From JANWXR01 sp964608265 (GTDB lineage Bacteria; Chloroflexota; Anaerolineae; Anaerolineales; UBA6663), in contig CAZSNP010000009.1 in the NCBI GenBank assembly GCA_964608265.1, positions 1-64,000 of the forward strand: a DNA stretch of 64,000 bases, read 5' to 3'. The position numbers and the translations under genes were made by a program. Every line of letters begins with the position of its first letter. The first letter of the stretch is position 1. The notes under the pieces are model-generated. The model saw only the letters and a program-made list of their open reading frames with translations, did no database searches and was not told the origin of the DNA. This document shows positions 8,452-16,080 of the stretch, piece after piece.

Positions 8452-8553
8452 CTATTTGATGAACTTGCGGGTGCCGGCCGGCACATGCGCGTGACGCTCC
8501 TCGTCGTGGGCAAACAAACGCGCCAGCCAACGCAGTATGAAGAGGAGGTTCAT
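8452..8553 (-). CDS. 33-aa ORF coupled between fliO and fliP
   Basis: The ATG overlaps the fliO stop (ATGA) and the TAG stop lies 4 bp before the fliP start, so the ORF fills the gap with perfect coupling on both sides. The product would have a hydrophobic N-terminus (LLFILRWLARLF) followed by a His/Glu/Lys-rich tail. It is too short to assign. It may be a real micropeptide, or a device that carries ribosomes from fliO to fliP. Confidence 0.4.
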   Translation of the reverse strand: MNLLFILRWLARLFAHDEERHAHVPAGTRKFIK

Positions 8554-9059
8554 GAGTGCACTTCGGGAACGGCGGCGCGTTCCGCAACCTGTGCGAGTGC
8601 CGTCGCAAATTCGGCCGGGGCGCGTAGTTCCACTTCGCTCAGCAACGTCAGCCCGGCGTCTGACGCGCCGATGAGCCAGGTCTGCTCGCCCACGCGCACA
8701 AGGTGCAGCGCCTGTTTTGGCGACAGGCGCGTCGTCTCCAAAACCGCGATGCGCTTTGCGCCGCGCGCCAACGCGCCGCCCTGCCACCGGCGCAGCAGAT
8801 ACAGCGAGCCGTAGATCAACAGCACGATCAGCCCCAGGTTGGCGACGACGCTCACCAGCAGGTTGCCGTTGGCGAGCGGGTCGGTGATCGCGCTCGAGGC
8901 GGACGGTGCGCGCGCAGTGAACAGCTCGTAGCCGAAAAAGGCCAGCAGGCTGAGACCGCCCGCCCACATGAACGGGTTGCGGAGCAGGGCCGCGCGAGGC
9001 GGCAGCGTCAGCCACTGGCGCAGCGCTTGGCTCAACTGCGTGACGCTCAACGATGGCAT
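8550..9059 (-). CDS. fliO: flagellar protein FliO
   Basis: FliO assists assembly of the FliP ring. This 169-residue version has an N-terminal amphipathic region, a hydrophobic segment at about 32-45, the main membrane helix LVSVVANLGLIVLLIYGSLYLL at roughly 66-87, and a cytoplasmic domain with the recognisable IAVLETTRLSPKQALHLVRV pattern. The start at 9059 was chosen because it follows the fliN stop by 1 bp; the upstream alternative overlaps fliN. The order fliN-fliO-fliP is conventional. Confidence 0.88.
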   Translation of the reverse strand: MPSLSVTQLSQALRQWLTLPPRAALLRNPFMWAGGLSLLAFFGYELFTARAPSASSAITDPLANGNLLVSVVANLGLIVLLIYGSLYLLRRWQGGALARGAKRIAVLETTRLSPKQALHLVRVGEQTWLIGASDAGLTLLSEVELRAPAEFATALAQVAERAAVPEVHS

Positions 9060-9060
9060 G

Positions 9061-9441
9061 TCAGTTGTCGGGGCTGCGCCGCCCGTTGGCGACGATCTCG
9101 GTGATGCGGATGCCGAACTTGTCATCCACCACCACGACCTCGCCCCGGGCCATCAGCCGGTCGTTGACGACGACATCCACCGGCTCGCCGGCGAGCCGAT
9201 CCAACTCGACGACCGAGCCGCTCTGCAACTCAAGCACCTGGCGCACGTTCAGGCGGGTGCGGCCCAATTCCACCGTCACCTGCAGCGGCACATCCATCAA
9301 CAGTTCGATGCTGGCCGGGTCGGTGGCCGGGTGGCCGCCGGCGACCGCGAGCGGCTCGAAACGCGCACTCCGCACGTTGACGGACGAGCCGTCGAAGCCG
9401 GCGCCGTTGTCAATGACTTGCGAGTTTGGCGTGTCACTCAT
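9061..9441 (-). CDS. fliN: flagellar motor switch protein FliN
   Basis: FliN is a C-ring protein of the motor switch. The 126-residue product has a variable N-terminus (1-45) and a C-terminal SpoA domain with LLMDVPLQVTVELGRT and the end pattern VVVVDDKFGIRITEIV, both classic. It follows fliM by 17 bp and precedes fliO by 1 bp. Its length matches simple FliN, not the longer FliY phosphatase form, so phosphatase duty probably falls to CheC encoded at 42821-43450. Confidence 0.95.
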   Translation of the reverse strand: MSDTPNSQVIDNGAGFDGSSVNVRSARFEPLAVAGGHPATDPASIELLMDVPLQVTVELGRTRLNVRQVLELQSGSVVELDRLAGEPVDVVVNDRLMARGEVVVVDDKFGIRITEIVANGRRSPDN

Positions 9442-9458
9442 CTGGGTGTCTTCCTTGA

Positions 9459-10511
9459 TTAGTCCGCGCCCACCGCCGGCGCGGTGACCCCGGCGATCTG
9501 CACGGCCAGCCGGCGACCCACCGTGCCGACCCGGCCCGTGAAGCGTTGCCGGTCGCCGACGCAGACGCGCAACTCCTGGCGCGTGCGTGTATCCAGTGGG
9601 ATGACGTCGCCGGGCCGCAACCCCAGCACATCGCCCAGCGTCAGCTCGGCCTCGCCGAGGACGACGCGCAGCATCACCGGCAACTGGCGCAGGCTGCCGA
9701 GGTTCTTGCGCCGGGCGGCCTCATCGCTGTGTTTCGCCTCGCGCCCCGAAATCCAGATGGCCGGGTTGAGGGCGCTGGCCACCGGCTTGAGCATCGAAAA
9801 GGGGAGATACAGGTTTATCGCTCCGGTCACGCCCTGCAGCGACACTTCGAAGGCGATGAACATGACGCGCGCGCCCCCCATCATCATCATCACCCATTGC
9901 TGGTTGGTGGTGCTGTCTTCGAGCCGCGGCTCGAGCGGCACCAGCCTGCTCCACGCCGCCTTGAGATCGTTGAGCATGTGCTCGACCGTGCCCCTGATCA
10001 GCGACTGGCCGATGTCGGTCAGCGGGCGCGGCTTGCGGTCGCTCGGGCCGGCGCCGCCGAGCAGGCGTTCGAGGACGACGCTGGTAATGTCGGCGCTGAT
10101 GACGAGGATCATCCGGCCCGGCAACGGGTCGAGGGCCATGATGTGATAAAGCGTGCCGGGCGGCAGGTCTTTGAGAAAGTCATCCGAGCCGCCCTGTTCG
10201 GCGTGGGCGATGCGGGGCCGGAAATCCGAGCGCAGATAAGACGACATCGAGGTCGTCAAACGCTCGGCGAAGTTCTCGTGCACCAGCTCGACAGCCCGCG
10301 TTTGGTCCTTCGAGAACCGTTCCGGTGACCAGAAGTTGTACGACCGGATCTCCTTGCCCGAGGCGGCTCCCTCGGTCGCCGCCGGTTCTCCGCGGCTGGC
10401 CGGGCCGGCCTGGCTCACGATCTGCGCCGGGTGGGCCGACGCCTCGCCGCGCGCAGGCTCGGCGTCGCTGTTGGCGTCGAGCAGGGCGTCGATTTCGGCT
10501 TGAGAGAGCAT
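9459..10511 (-). CDS. fliM: flagellar motor switch protein FliM
   Basis: FliM is the C-ring protein that binds phosphorylated CheY. The product (350 residues from the ATG at 10511) begins MLSQAEIDALL, the conserved CheY-binding N-terminal peptide. A polar linker follows (about 12-50), then the CheC-like middle domain (about 60-240) and the SpoA C-terminal domain (about 260-335). A TTG at 10544 would add 11 residues and has an AGGAG 4 nt upstream, so it could be the true start. I kept 10511 because family members begin close to LSQxEIDALL. Confidence 0.95.
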   Translation of the reverse strand: MLSQAEIDALLDANSDAEPARGEASAHPAQIVSQAGPASRGEPAATEGAASGKEIRSYNFWSPERFSKDQTRAVELVHENFAERLTTSMSSYLRSDFRPRIAHAEQGGSDDFLKDLPPGTLYHIMALDPLPGRMILVISADITSVVLERLLGGAGPSDRKPRPLTDIGQSLIRGTVEHMLNDLKAAWSRLVPLEPRLEDSTTNQQWVMMMMGGARVMFIAFEVSLQGVTGAINLYLPFSMLKPVASALNPAIWISGREAKHSDEAARRKNLGSLRQLPVMLRVVLGEAELTLGDVLGLRPGDVIPLDTRTRQELRVCVGDRQRFTGRVGTVGRRLAVQIAGVTAPAVGAD

Positions 10512-10564
10512 GGCGATGGGTGGGTGTCGCTGTTGCGCCGGCAACGCGCTCCTGCGATGCGCGT

Positions 10565-11215
10565 CTATTGCACGACGAATTCGGTGAAGTACACGGCGAT
10601 GACCTTGAGATCGGGCAGGCGATGATTCAACTCGGCCATGATCTCCTGGCGCAAGGCCTCCTTGCCATCCACCGTGTATACCTGGTCGAACGTCTTGCCC
10701 GACAGGATGGTGGTGATGATGTCGTTGATGATGGGCAGGCGCTTGCTCATCTTGTCGTTGAACTCGATCATCACCGGGTCGTCGGCCGCCGCCGCGCCGC
10801 TGCTGTGATCGCCGCTTTCGGCCGTGGCCTCGCCGGCGGCGGCTTCGTGCGGCGGCGGGTTGACTTCAATCGTCACGCCCGACTTGAGGTAGCGCCGCCC
10901 GCCGGGGTCGGCCAGATTGACGATCTTGGTTCCGGTCTCGACCATCACGCCCTGGCCGGGGAGATAGATCACCTCAGCCGCGCCTTCGGAGTGCCCGCCG
11001 GCGCCGTCGTCGCTCGAGCCGTGACCGTCGCCGCTGTCGAGCTGCGCGGCGATGGCCGGCACCTCGCCGGCATACGACAAATAAAACGGTTTGGGCAGGT
11101 CGTCGGGCGCGAACATGATGTAGCCCATGAGGCCGTTCATCAGGAACATCGAAAACAGCACCAGGCCCTGAACGACGGCTCCGATCTTGCCGAGGATGGG
11201 GAGAATCTTTTTCAT
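10565..11215 (-). CDS. fliL: flagellar basal body protein FliL
   Basis: FliL is a single-span membrane protein that surrounds the stator and supports torque. The 216-residue product has a membrane helix at about 12-36 and a periplasmic domain ending in the conserved VYFTEFVVQ tail. Two Gly/Ser/His-rich low-complexity inserts (about 60-80 and 123-143) lengthen it relative to typical FliL of about 150-180 residues. The start overlaps the motB stop by 4 bp (ATGA). Confidence 0.9.
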   Translation of the reverse strand: MKKILPILGKIGAVVQGLVLFSMFLMNGLMGYIMFAPDDLPKPFYLSYAGEVPAIAAQLDSGDGHGSSDDGAGGHSEGAAEVIYLPGQGVMVETGTKIVNLADPGGRRYLKSGVTIEVNPPPHEAAAGEATAESGDHSSGAAAADDPVMIEFNDKMSKRLPIINDIITTILSGKTFDQVYTVDGKEALRQEIMAELNHRLPDLKVIAVYFTEFVVQ

Positions 11216-12036
11216 GGCTGAGCGCCACCTCCGGAGGCGGTCTCCAACGGTGGTGTTGGGTTGAGCTGCATGTCGGGGCCGAGGCTGTTGTGAGTGATGA
11301 CGAACTTCTGCTCTTCAATCGTGTACACCACAGCGATCTCGGCGCGCCGGTTATAGGCCTGTTGCTCGGGCGTGTCGCCGCTGAAGAGCGGGTGATACTG
11401 GCTGCGGCCCGCGGCCCACAGTCGCTTCGGGTCAACGCCCTGCTGGGTGAGGTAACGCACAATCGCCGCCGCCCGCGCCGACGACAGTTCCCAGTTCGTG
11501 GGGTAGCGCGCGCCATCGACCGGCGGCGTCTCGTCGGTGTAAGCCGTCACGCGCACATCGTTCTCAATCGTCACCAGCATCGAGGCGATCTTATCGAGGA
11601 CGGGATAGGCATCGGCGAGCAGAGTGGCCTCCCCCGTTTCGAAGAGCAAGCTCTCACTCAGGGCCAGCAGCACGCCCTCGACGTTGTTCTGCACGCTGAT
11701 GCTGCTGCCGAGGTTGGATTGCTGCAGCAGGGAGGTCAAATCGCTGGCCACGTCGAGCGTATCGGACGGGCGCTGCGGGAAGCCCTGGTTGCCCACCGGG
11801 TCGGGGGCGGTGTCGGCTTTGCCGGGGGCCGTGTTGGATTTGTTGATGCCCGGGTCCACGATGCTGACCGGCCCGCCGCCGTTGAGGGCCTTGCGAAAGG
11901 CCTCGGCCAATTCCTTGTAGCGCCGGATGTCGGTTTGCCCCATCGTGTACAGCACGAGGAACAGCGCCATCATCAGGGTGATGAGGTCGGCATAGCTGAC
12001 CAACCACCGTCCGGAATCACCGCCGCCGTGGCTCAT
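11212..12036 (-). CDS. motB: flagellar stator protein MotB
   Basis: MotB anchors the stator to peptidoglycan. The 274-residue product has one membrane helix beginning WLVSYADLITLMMALFLVLY, with the ion-conducting Asp at D17, then a plug/linker region (about 40-125) and an OmpA-type peptidoglycan-binding domain (about 135-250). The start overlaps the motA stop by 4 bp and the end overlaps fliL by 4 bp, so motA-motB-fliL are translationally chained. Whether the ion is proton or sodium cannot be read securely from this. Confidence 0.95.
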   Translation of the reverse strand: MSHGGGDSGRWLVSYADLITLMMALFLVLYTMGQTDIRRYKELAEAFRKALNGGGPVSIVDPGINKSNTAPGKADTAPDPVGNQGFPQRPSDTLDVASDLTSLLQQSNLGSSISVQNNVEGVLLALSESLLFETGEATLLADAYPVLDKIASMLVTIENDVRVTAYTDETPPVDGARYPTNWELSSARAAAIVRYLTQQGVDPKRLWAAGRSQYHPLFSGDTPEQQAYNRRAEIAVVYTIEEQKFVITHNSLGPDMQLNPTPPLETASGGGAQP

Positions 12037-12830
12037 GCTTCCGCTCCCGCCTTCGCACCCTTGGCCCCTTCGGCGGCGCGCTGCCTGGGCGACAGATACG
12101 CGCTCAGTTTCTCCTTCACCACTCGCGGGTTCTCGCCAGCCTGCAGGGCAAGCACGCCGTCCATCAGCATTTTGCGAAAGGTCACCTCTTCATCGCTATT
12201 GGTCTTGAGCTTGCCGGCGATGGGCATATAAATGAAGTTGGCCGCGCCCAGGCCCCACCACGTCGCCAGAAAGGCGGCGGCGATGCCGTGACCGAGTTTG
12301 CTCGGGTCGTCGAGGTGCTGCATCAGCACGATGAGCTCCATGACGGTGCCGATGATGCCCATCGTCGGGGCGTACCCGCCGGCCTTCTCGAAAAAGCTGA
12401 TGCCGTGGTGATGGCGCTCGGCCATCGCGTGCACGTCGGCTTCCATGATGGAGCGCACCTGCGCCGGATCGACGCCGTCTACGACCAGTTGCACGCCGCG
12501 CCGCAGGAACGGGTCGTGCAGTTTTTTGGCATCCTCTTCGAGCGCCAGCAGGCCCTCGCGCCGCGCCTTGTCGGCCATCTTCACGATGGTTTCGATCTCG
12601 TGGGCCATGTCCTCCTTGCTCTTCATAAAGGACTTGCCCAGGAATTTCGGCAGGCCGGTGAGTACCGAGAGCGGAAACGAGGCGGCCGTGACCAGCAGGG
12701 CGCCGATGACACACAACATGATCGGGATAGGGCTGGACACCAGTTGCACGGGGTTGCCGCCGCCGATGATGTTCGCCAGGACGGTGACGATGAGCGCCCC
12801 GACGATGCCGATGAGAGTCGCTAAATCCAT
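12033..12830 (-). CDS. motA: flagellar stator protein MotA
   Basis: MotA forms the ion channel of the stator with MotB. This 265-residue protein has four membrane helices: two near the N-terminus (about 1-24 and 33-57) and two after the cytoplasmic loop (YAPTMGIIGTVMELIVLM, about 150-172, and IAAAFLATWWGLGAANFIYMP, about 182-205). The loop contains the charged residues that contact FliG. The C-terminus is Lys/Ala-rich. It lies 3 bp after flbD. Confidence 0.95.
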   Translation of the reverse strand: MDLATLIGIVGALIVTVLANIIGGGNPVQLVSSPIPIMLCVIGALLVTAASFPLSVLTGLPKFLGKSFMKSKEDMAHEIETIVKMADKARREGLLALEEDAKKLHDPFLRRGVQLVVDGVDPAQVRSIMEADVHAMAERHHHGISFFEKAGGYAPTMGIIGTVMELIVLMQHLDDPSKLGHGIAAAFLATWWGLGAANFIYMPIAGKLKTNSDEEVTFRKMLMDGVLALQAGENPRVVKEKLSAYLSPRQRAAEGAKGAKAGAEA

Positions 12831-12833
12831 GCC

Positions 12834-13049
12834 TTAGTTGCCTCCGCGATAGGCGATCTCGGGTAATTGTCCGTAAACATCCCGGCGATAGCTGACGATG
12901 GCCTCGACCACCGCCTGAGGCGACTCCTTGACAATGATCTTGATGCCGTTCGACAGCGAGATGATGGTGTCGGGTGTGCCCTCGACAAACTCGATCAACT
13001 CGGCGTTGACGAAGAATCGGGTGCCGTTGAGGCGCGTGACCTGAATCAT
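12834..13049 (-). CDS. flbD: FlbD-family flagellar protein
   Basis: This small protein (71 residues from the ATG at 13049) begins MIQVTRLNGTRFFVNAELIE and continues with the ISLSNGIKIIVKES pattern. That is the short FlbD family found beside motA in Firmicutes and spirochaete clusters, and it is distinct from the Caulobacter regulator of the same name. Its molecular role is poorly known. A TTG at 13085 would extend it by 12 residues without family support. It is the first gene of the large mot-fli operon. Confidence 0.88.
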   Translation of the reverse strand: MIQVTRLNGTRFFVNAELIEFVEGTPDTIISLSNGIKIIVKESPQAVVEAIVSYRRDVYGQLPEIAYRGGN

Positions 13050-13088
13050 CTCAATCAATTTCTGCGTGGCGGCGAAGGCAATCAAACA

Positions 13089-13115
13089 GGGCTTACGCCG
13101 CTTCGACGTAAGCCC
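13089..13115. repeat. hairpin near flbD transcription start
   Basis: GGGCTTACG at 13089-13097 pairs perfectly with CGTAAGCCC at 13107-13115 around a 9-base loop. It sits between the -10 element (13116-13121) and the flbD start. Because transcription should begin near 13109, the hairpin would be only partly transcribed from that promoter. It could instead help end transcripts arriving from upstream genes, although no T-run follows. Confidence 0.4.
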
Positions 13116-13181
13116 AATGTACAGGAGCGGTATAGGGTTGTCAGTAAACGACCGATGAAAGCGACGTAAACGGCGGCTAAA
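13116..13181 (-). promoter_or_regulatory. repeated-box promoter for flbD-mot-fli operon
   Basis: Plus-strand boxes TAAA (13145), TGAA (13156), TAAA (13167) and TAAA (13178) are exactly 11 bp apart. The coding-strand proximal box TTTACT (13143-13148) is followed after 21 bp by TACATT (13116-13121). The layout matches the fliR, cheW, cheA, comX-like and kinase operon promoters. Confidence 0.75.
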
Positions 13182-13195
13182 CGCCGCGCCGCGCG

Positions 13196-15352
13196 CTACC
13201 CGGCCGGCACCGGCAAGTCGGGTACGGGGCTGGTCGGTAAAACCACCGTGAAGATCGTGCCATGCCCCACGCGACTATCCACGCGGATGTGGCCGCCGTG
13301 CTGTTTGATGATGCGATGACAGGTCGACAGGCCCAGCCCGGTGCCGCGCCCCGGCTCCTTCGTCGTGTAGAACGGCTCGAAGATACGGGGCAATTGCTCG
13401 GGCGCGATGCCGACGCCGCTATCGGCGATGATGACGTGGATCTCGGCTTCGTGCTGGCGCGTGGTCACGTGAATCTCGCCGGTCGAATCCCTGAGCGCAT
13501 CGCGCGCGTTCAGCAAAAAGTTGAGCCACACGCCCTGCAGGTGATCGTGGCTGGCCGCGATGGGCGCCAGCGATTCATCGAAATCGGTGACGACGGTGAT
13601 GTTGCCCTTGTACAGCAGATTCTCCACCAGCCGCAGCGCGCTCTGAATCGAGGCGTTGATGTCGGTCGGAGAAAACTCATAGCGCTCCTGGCGCGCGAAG
13701 TCGAGCAGATTGCGCACCACCTTGAGGGCGCGCTCGCCCGCCATCGCGATCAGGGTGATGGATTCGCGCGCGTCGCCGGCGGGCAACTCGCGTTGCAGCA
13801 GTTGCGTGTTGGCGATGATGGCGGTCAGCGGGTTGTTGATCTCGTGCGCGACGCCGGCCGCCAGTTGCCCGACCGCGGCCAGCTTCTCCGACTGCGCCAG
13901 CGAGGCTTCGAGCCGGCGCTTCTCGGTCACATCCTGCACGAAGAGCACCGCCTGCAACGTGCTGCCGTTCGCATCCGCAATCGGATACGTGCTGATCTCC
14001 CACTCGGTGGGCTGGTTGTCCTTCTCCCAGCGCCGTTCGCTGCGCTGGGTGTGGATGCCGTGCATCAACGTCTCAACGATGCGGCAACCGACGCACGGTT
14101 CGCTGCGGTGATAGAGCGCCTCATAACACGACCGGCCCACCAGGGCTTGCGGCCTGGTGGTGTCGCCGAAGGGCTGATTCAGAATCGCATCCGCCGGCGC
14201 GCTGGGCGACCCGGCCAGACGCGCCGCCGACAGGTTGACGGCCATCAACTTCAGGTTGCGGTCAACGATGTAGATCGGATGCGGGATGCCGTCGAACAGC
14301 GCGCGCAGCGTGTTGCGCGAATGGGTGACCTCCCAGCGACTGGCCTCGAGGTCGGCGTTGGCCACGGTGAGCTTGTGAAACAGTCGCGCGTTCTGAATGG
14401 CGATGGCGACCGAGCCGGCCATCGACACCAGCAGCTCCTGATCGTGCGCGTCGAACTGGCCGCTGCGTTTGTTGATCACCTCGATCGCGCCGAGCGTTTG
14501 CTCGCGGGTGGTCAGCGGCGCGCACAGCACCGCGCGCGTGTCGAAGCCGGTCACGGCATCCACCGAGGGGAAGAAGCGCGGGTCCTGCCTGGCGCGGTTG
14601 ACGAGCAGCGGCCGGCCCGTCCGCACGCACTCCCCGACCAGCCCCTGCCCGACATCCATCGAGTATTGAAAGACCCAATCCGTGTCCTCGGCCAGCGTCT
14701 TCTTGAACATCATCTCGCCGCGTTCTTCATCCAACAGCAACAGGGTGGCGGCTTCGACGTTCAGCAATTCGCGGATGCCGTCCATGATCGACGGGAGGAT
14801 CTCGTCGAGTTGCACCATGGCCGTGAGCGTCGCGGCGATTTTGTTCAGCGCGGCCAGCTCGCCATCGCGGCTGAGGGTGGCCGGGCGCGCGGTGTGCACG
14901 TGAATGACGCGGGCGATGGCATGGCCCCAGCGCGCGGCGCTGGCTCGCCAGTGCTCATCGGCGATGAAGTCGGTGAGATAGATAAAACCGTAGCGCCCGG
15001 TCGGTAAATCCAGCGGCATCGCCCCCAGGTCAGGCAGGCCCGGTTCCGCCGGCGGGTGTTCGATGAGGTGATTGAGGGCGCTGTTCGGATCGGCAAGCTG
15101 CAACTGCCACGCCGCCGGCAGGGTGTGAGGCAGCAGCAACAGCGGCTCGGGCGCGTCCGGCGGCTGCGCGACGAGCAGGCCGCCGCTGGCCGGGGTGGCG
15201 TTGACGACCATCGCCAACGCCTGCTGCAAGACTCGTTCGAGCGGCGCGGCTTGCAGGACGAGATCGTTGAGTTGCTCGATGAGCGACAGGCTGCCGGCCG
15301 ACAGGGTGGCCGACAGCACGGCGGTGCTGGTCTTCACACGCGGGCGAGACAT
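13196..15352 (-). CDS. sensor histidine kinase, GAF-PAS type
   Basis: This soluble 718-residue kinase has no membrane segment. A divergent GAF-like region (about 15-155) is followed by a clear GAF domain (about 170-325), a PAS domain (about 345-475) with a PCVGC cysteine pair, a HisKA domain with H503 in VAHEINNPL, and a complete catalytic domain (LNFLLNARDAL, DSGVGI, GRGTGLGLS). It is the last gene of the seven-gene two-component operon, 8 bp after the OmpR-type regulator, which is its most likely partner. The signal is unknown. It is a close paralogue of the degenerate kinase two genes upstream. Confidence 0.9.
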   Translation of the reverse strand: MSRPRVKTSTAVLSATLSAGSLSLIEQLNDLVLQAAPLERVLQQALAMVVNATPASGGLLVAQPPDAPEPLLLLPHTLPAAWQLQLADPNSALNHLIEHPPAEPGLPDLGAMPLDLPTGRYGFIYLTDFIADEHWRASAARWGHAIARVIHVHTARPATLSRDGELAALNKIAATLTAMVQLDEILPSIMDGIRELLNVEAATLLLLDEERGEMMFKKTLAEDTDWVFQYSMDVGQGLVGECVRTGRPLLVNRARQDPRFFPSVDAVTGFDTRAVLCAPLTTREQTLGAIEVINKRSGQFDAHDQELLVSMAGSVAIAIQNARLFHKLTVANADLEASRWEVTHSRNTLRALFDGIPHPIYIVDRNLKLMAVNLSAARLAGSPSAPADAILNQPFGDTTRPQALVGRSCYEALYHRSEPCVGCRIVETLMHGIHTQRSERRWEKDNQPTEWEISTYPIADANGSTLQAVLFVQDVTEKRRLEASLAQSEKLAAVGQLAAGVAHEINNPLTAIIANTQLLQRELPAGDARESITLIAMAGERALKVVRNLLDFARQERYEFSPTDINASIQSALRLVENLLYKGNITVVTDFDESLAPIAASHDHLQGVWLNFLLNARDALRDSTGEIHVTTRQHEAEIHVIIADSGVGIAPEQLPRIFEPFYTTKEPGRGTGLGLSTCHRIIKQHGGHIRVDSRVGHGTIFTVVLPTSPVPDLPVPAG

Positions 15353-15360
15353 GGCGGGCG

Positions 15361-16080
15361 TTATTCGGGGTTGATGGTGTAGCCGTGGCCGGGCACCGTG
15401 CGGATGAAGGCGGGGGTGCGCGGCTCGACCTCGATCCGCTCGCGCAGGTTTTTGATGTGCACGCGCACCAGATCGGGGCTGCCCGCATCGGACGGGTAGT
15501 CCCAGACTTCCTGCAACAGGCGCAACGGCGAGAATATCTGACCGGCGTGGCTCATCAAATGATAGAGCAGATCATACTGCACCGGCGTCAGTTGCACCTC
15601 GCCGCGCGGGGTGATGGCCTTGTACGAATGCACATCGAGCGTGTACTCGCCGATGGTGAGCAGGTGCCCGAGGGGTTTGGTGATGGGGCGGGGCGCCTGC
15701 GGTTTCGTGCGGCGCAGGATGGCGCGCACCCGCAGCAGCAACTCATCCACGTTGAAGGGCTTGGTCAGATAATCGTCGGCCCCGGCGCGGAAGCCGGTGA
15801 TCTTATCTTCGTCCTTCGCCCTGGCGGTGAGGAAGAGGATCGGCACCTCGGTTAACACCGGGTCGGCCCGCATCTCCCGGCACACCGTGTAGCCATCCAT
15901 GCCGGGCATGATCACATCCAGCAGCACCAGCCCGGGCGTATGCCGCCGCGCCGATTGCAACCCCTGCACGCCGCTATTGGCGACGGTGATCTGAAACTCG
16001 TGGCCGCGCAGAGATCGCTCGATGGTGCGCGAGACGATCTCGTCGTCTTCGATAACCAACACATCAACGGGTGGATTCAT
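15361..16080 (-). CDS. OmpR/PhoB-family response regulator
   Basis: This 239-residue transcription regulator has a receiver domain (1-120; acidic cluster 11-13, phospho-acceptor D55, K107) and a winged-helix DNA-binding domain (about 145-237; LTPVQYDLLYHLMSHAGQ and the end pattern IRTVPGHGYTI). It is the only DNA-binding response regulator in the window. Family members bind direct repeats with an 11-bp period, which is exactly the spacing of the boxes in front of six operons here, including its own. It overlaps the upstream kinase gene by 17 bp. That it binds those boxes is inference. Confidence 0.93.
   Translation of the reverse strand: MNPPVDVLVIEDDEIVSRTIERSLRGHEFQITVANSGVQGLQSARRHTPGLVLLDVIMPGMDGYTVCREMRADPVLTEVPILFLTARAKDEDKITGFRAGADDYLTKPFNVDELLLRVRAILRRTKPQAPRPITKPLGHLLTIGEYTLDVHSYKAITPRGEVQLTPVQYDLLYHLMSHAGQIFSPLRLLQEVWDYPSDAGSPDLVRVHIKNLRERIEVEPRTPAFIRTVPGHGYTINPE

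Noticed and set aside
13262..15007. 581-codon plus-strand frame opposite the GAF-PAS kinase
   Set aside because: Mirror frame of a well-supported kinase; composition is typical of reverse-strand shadow reading.
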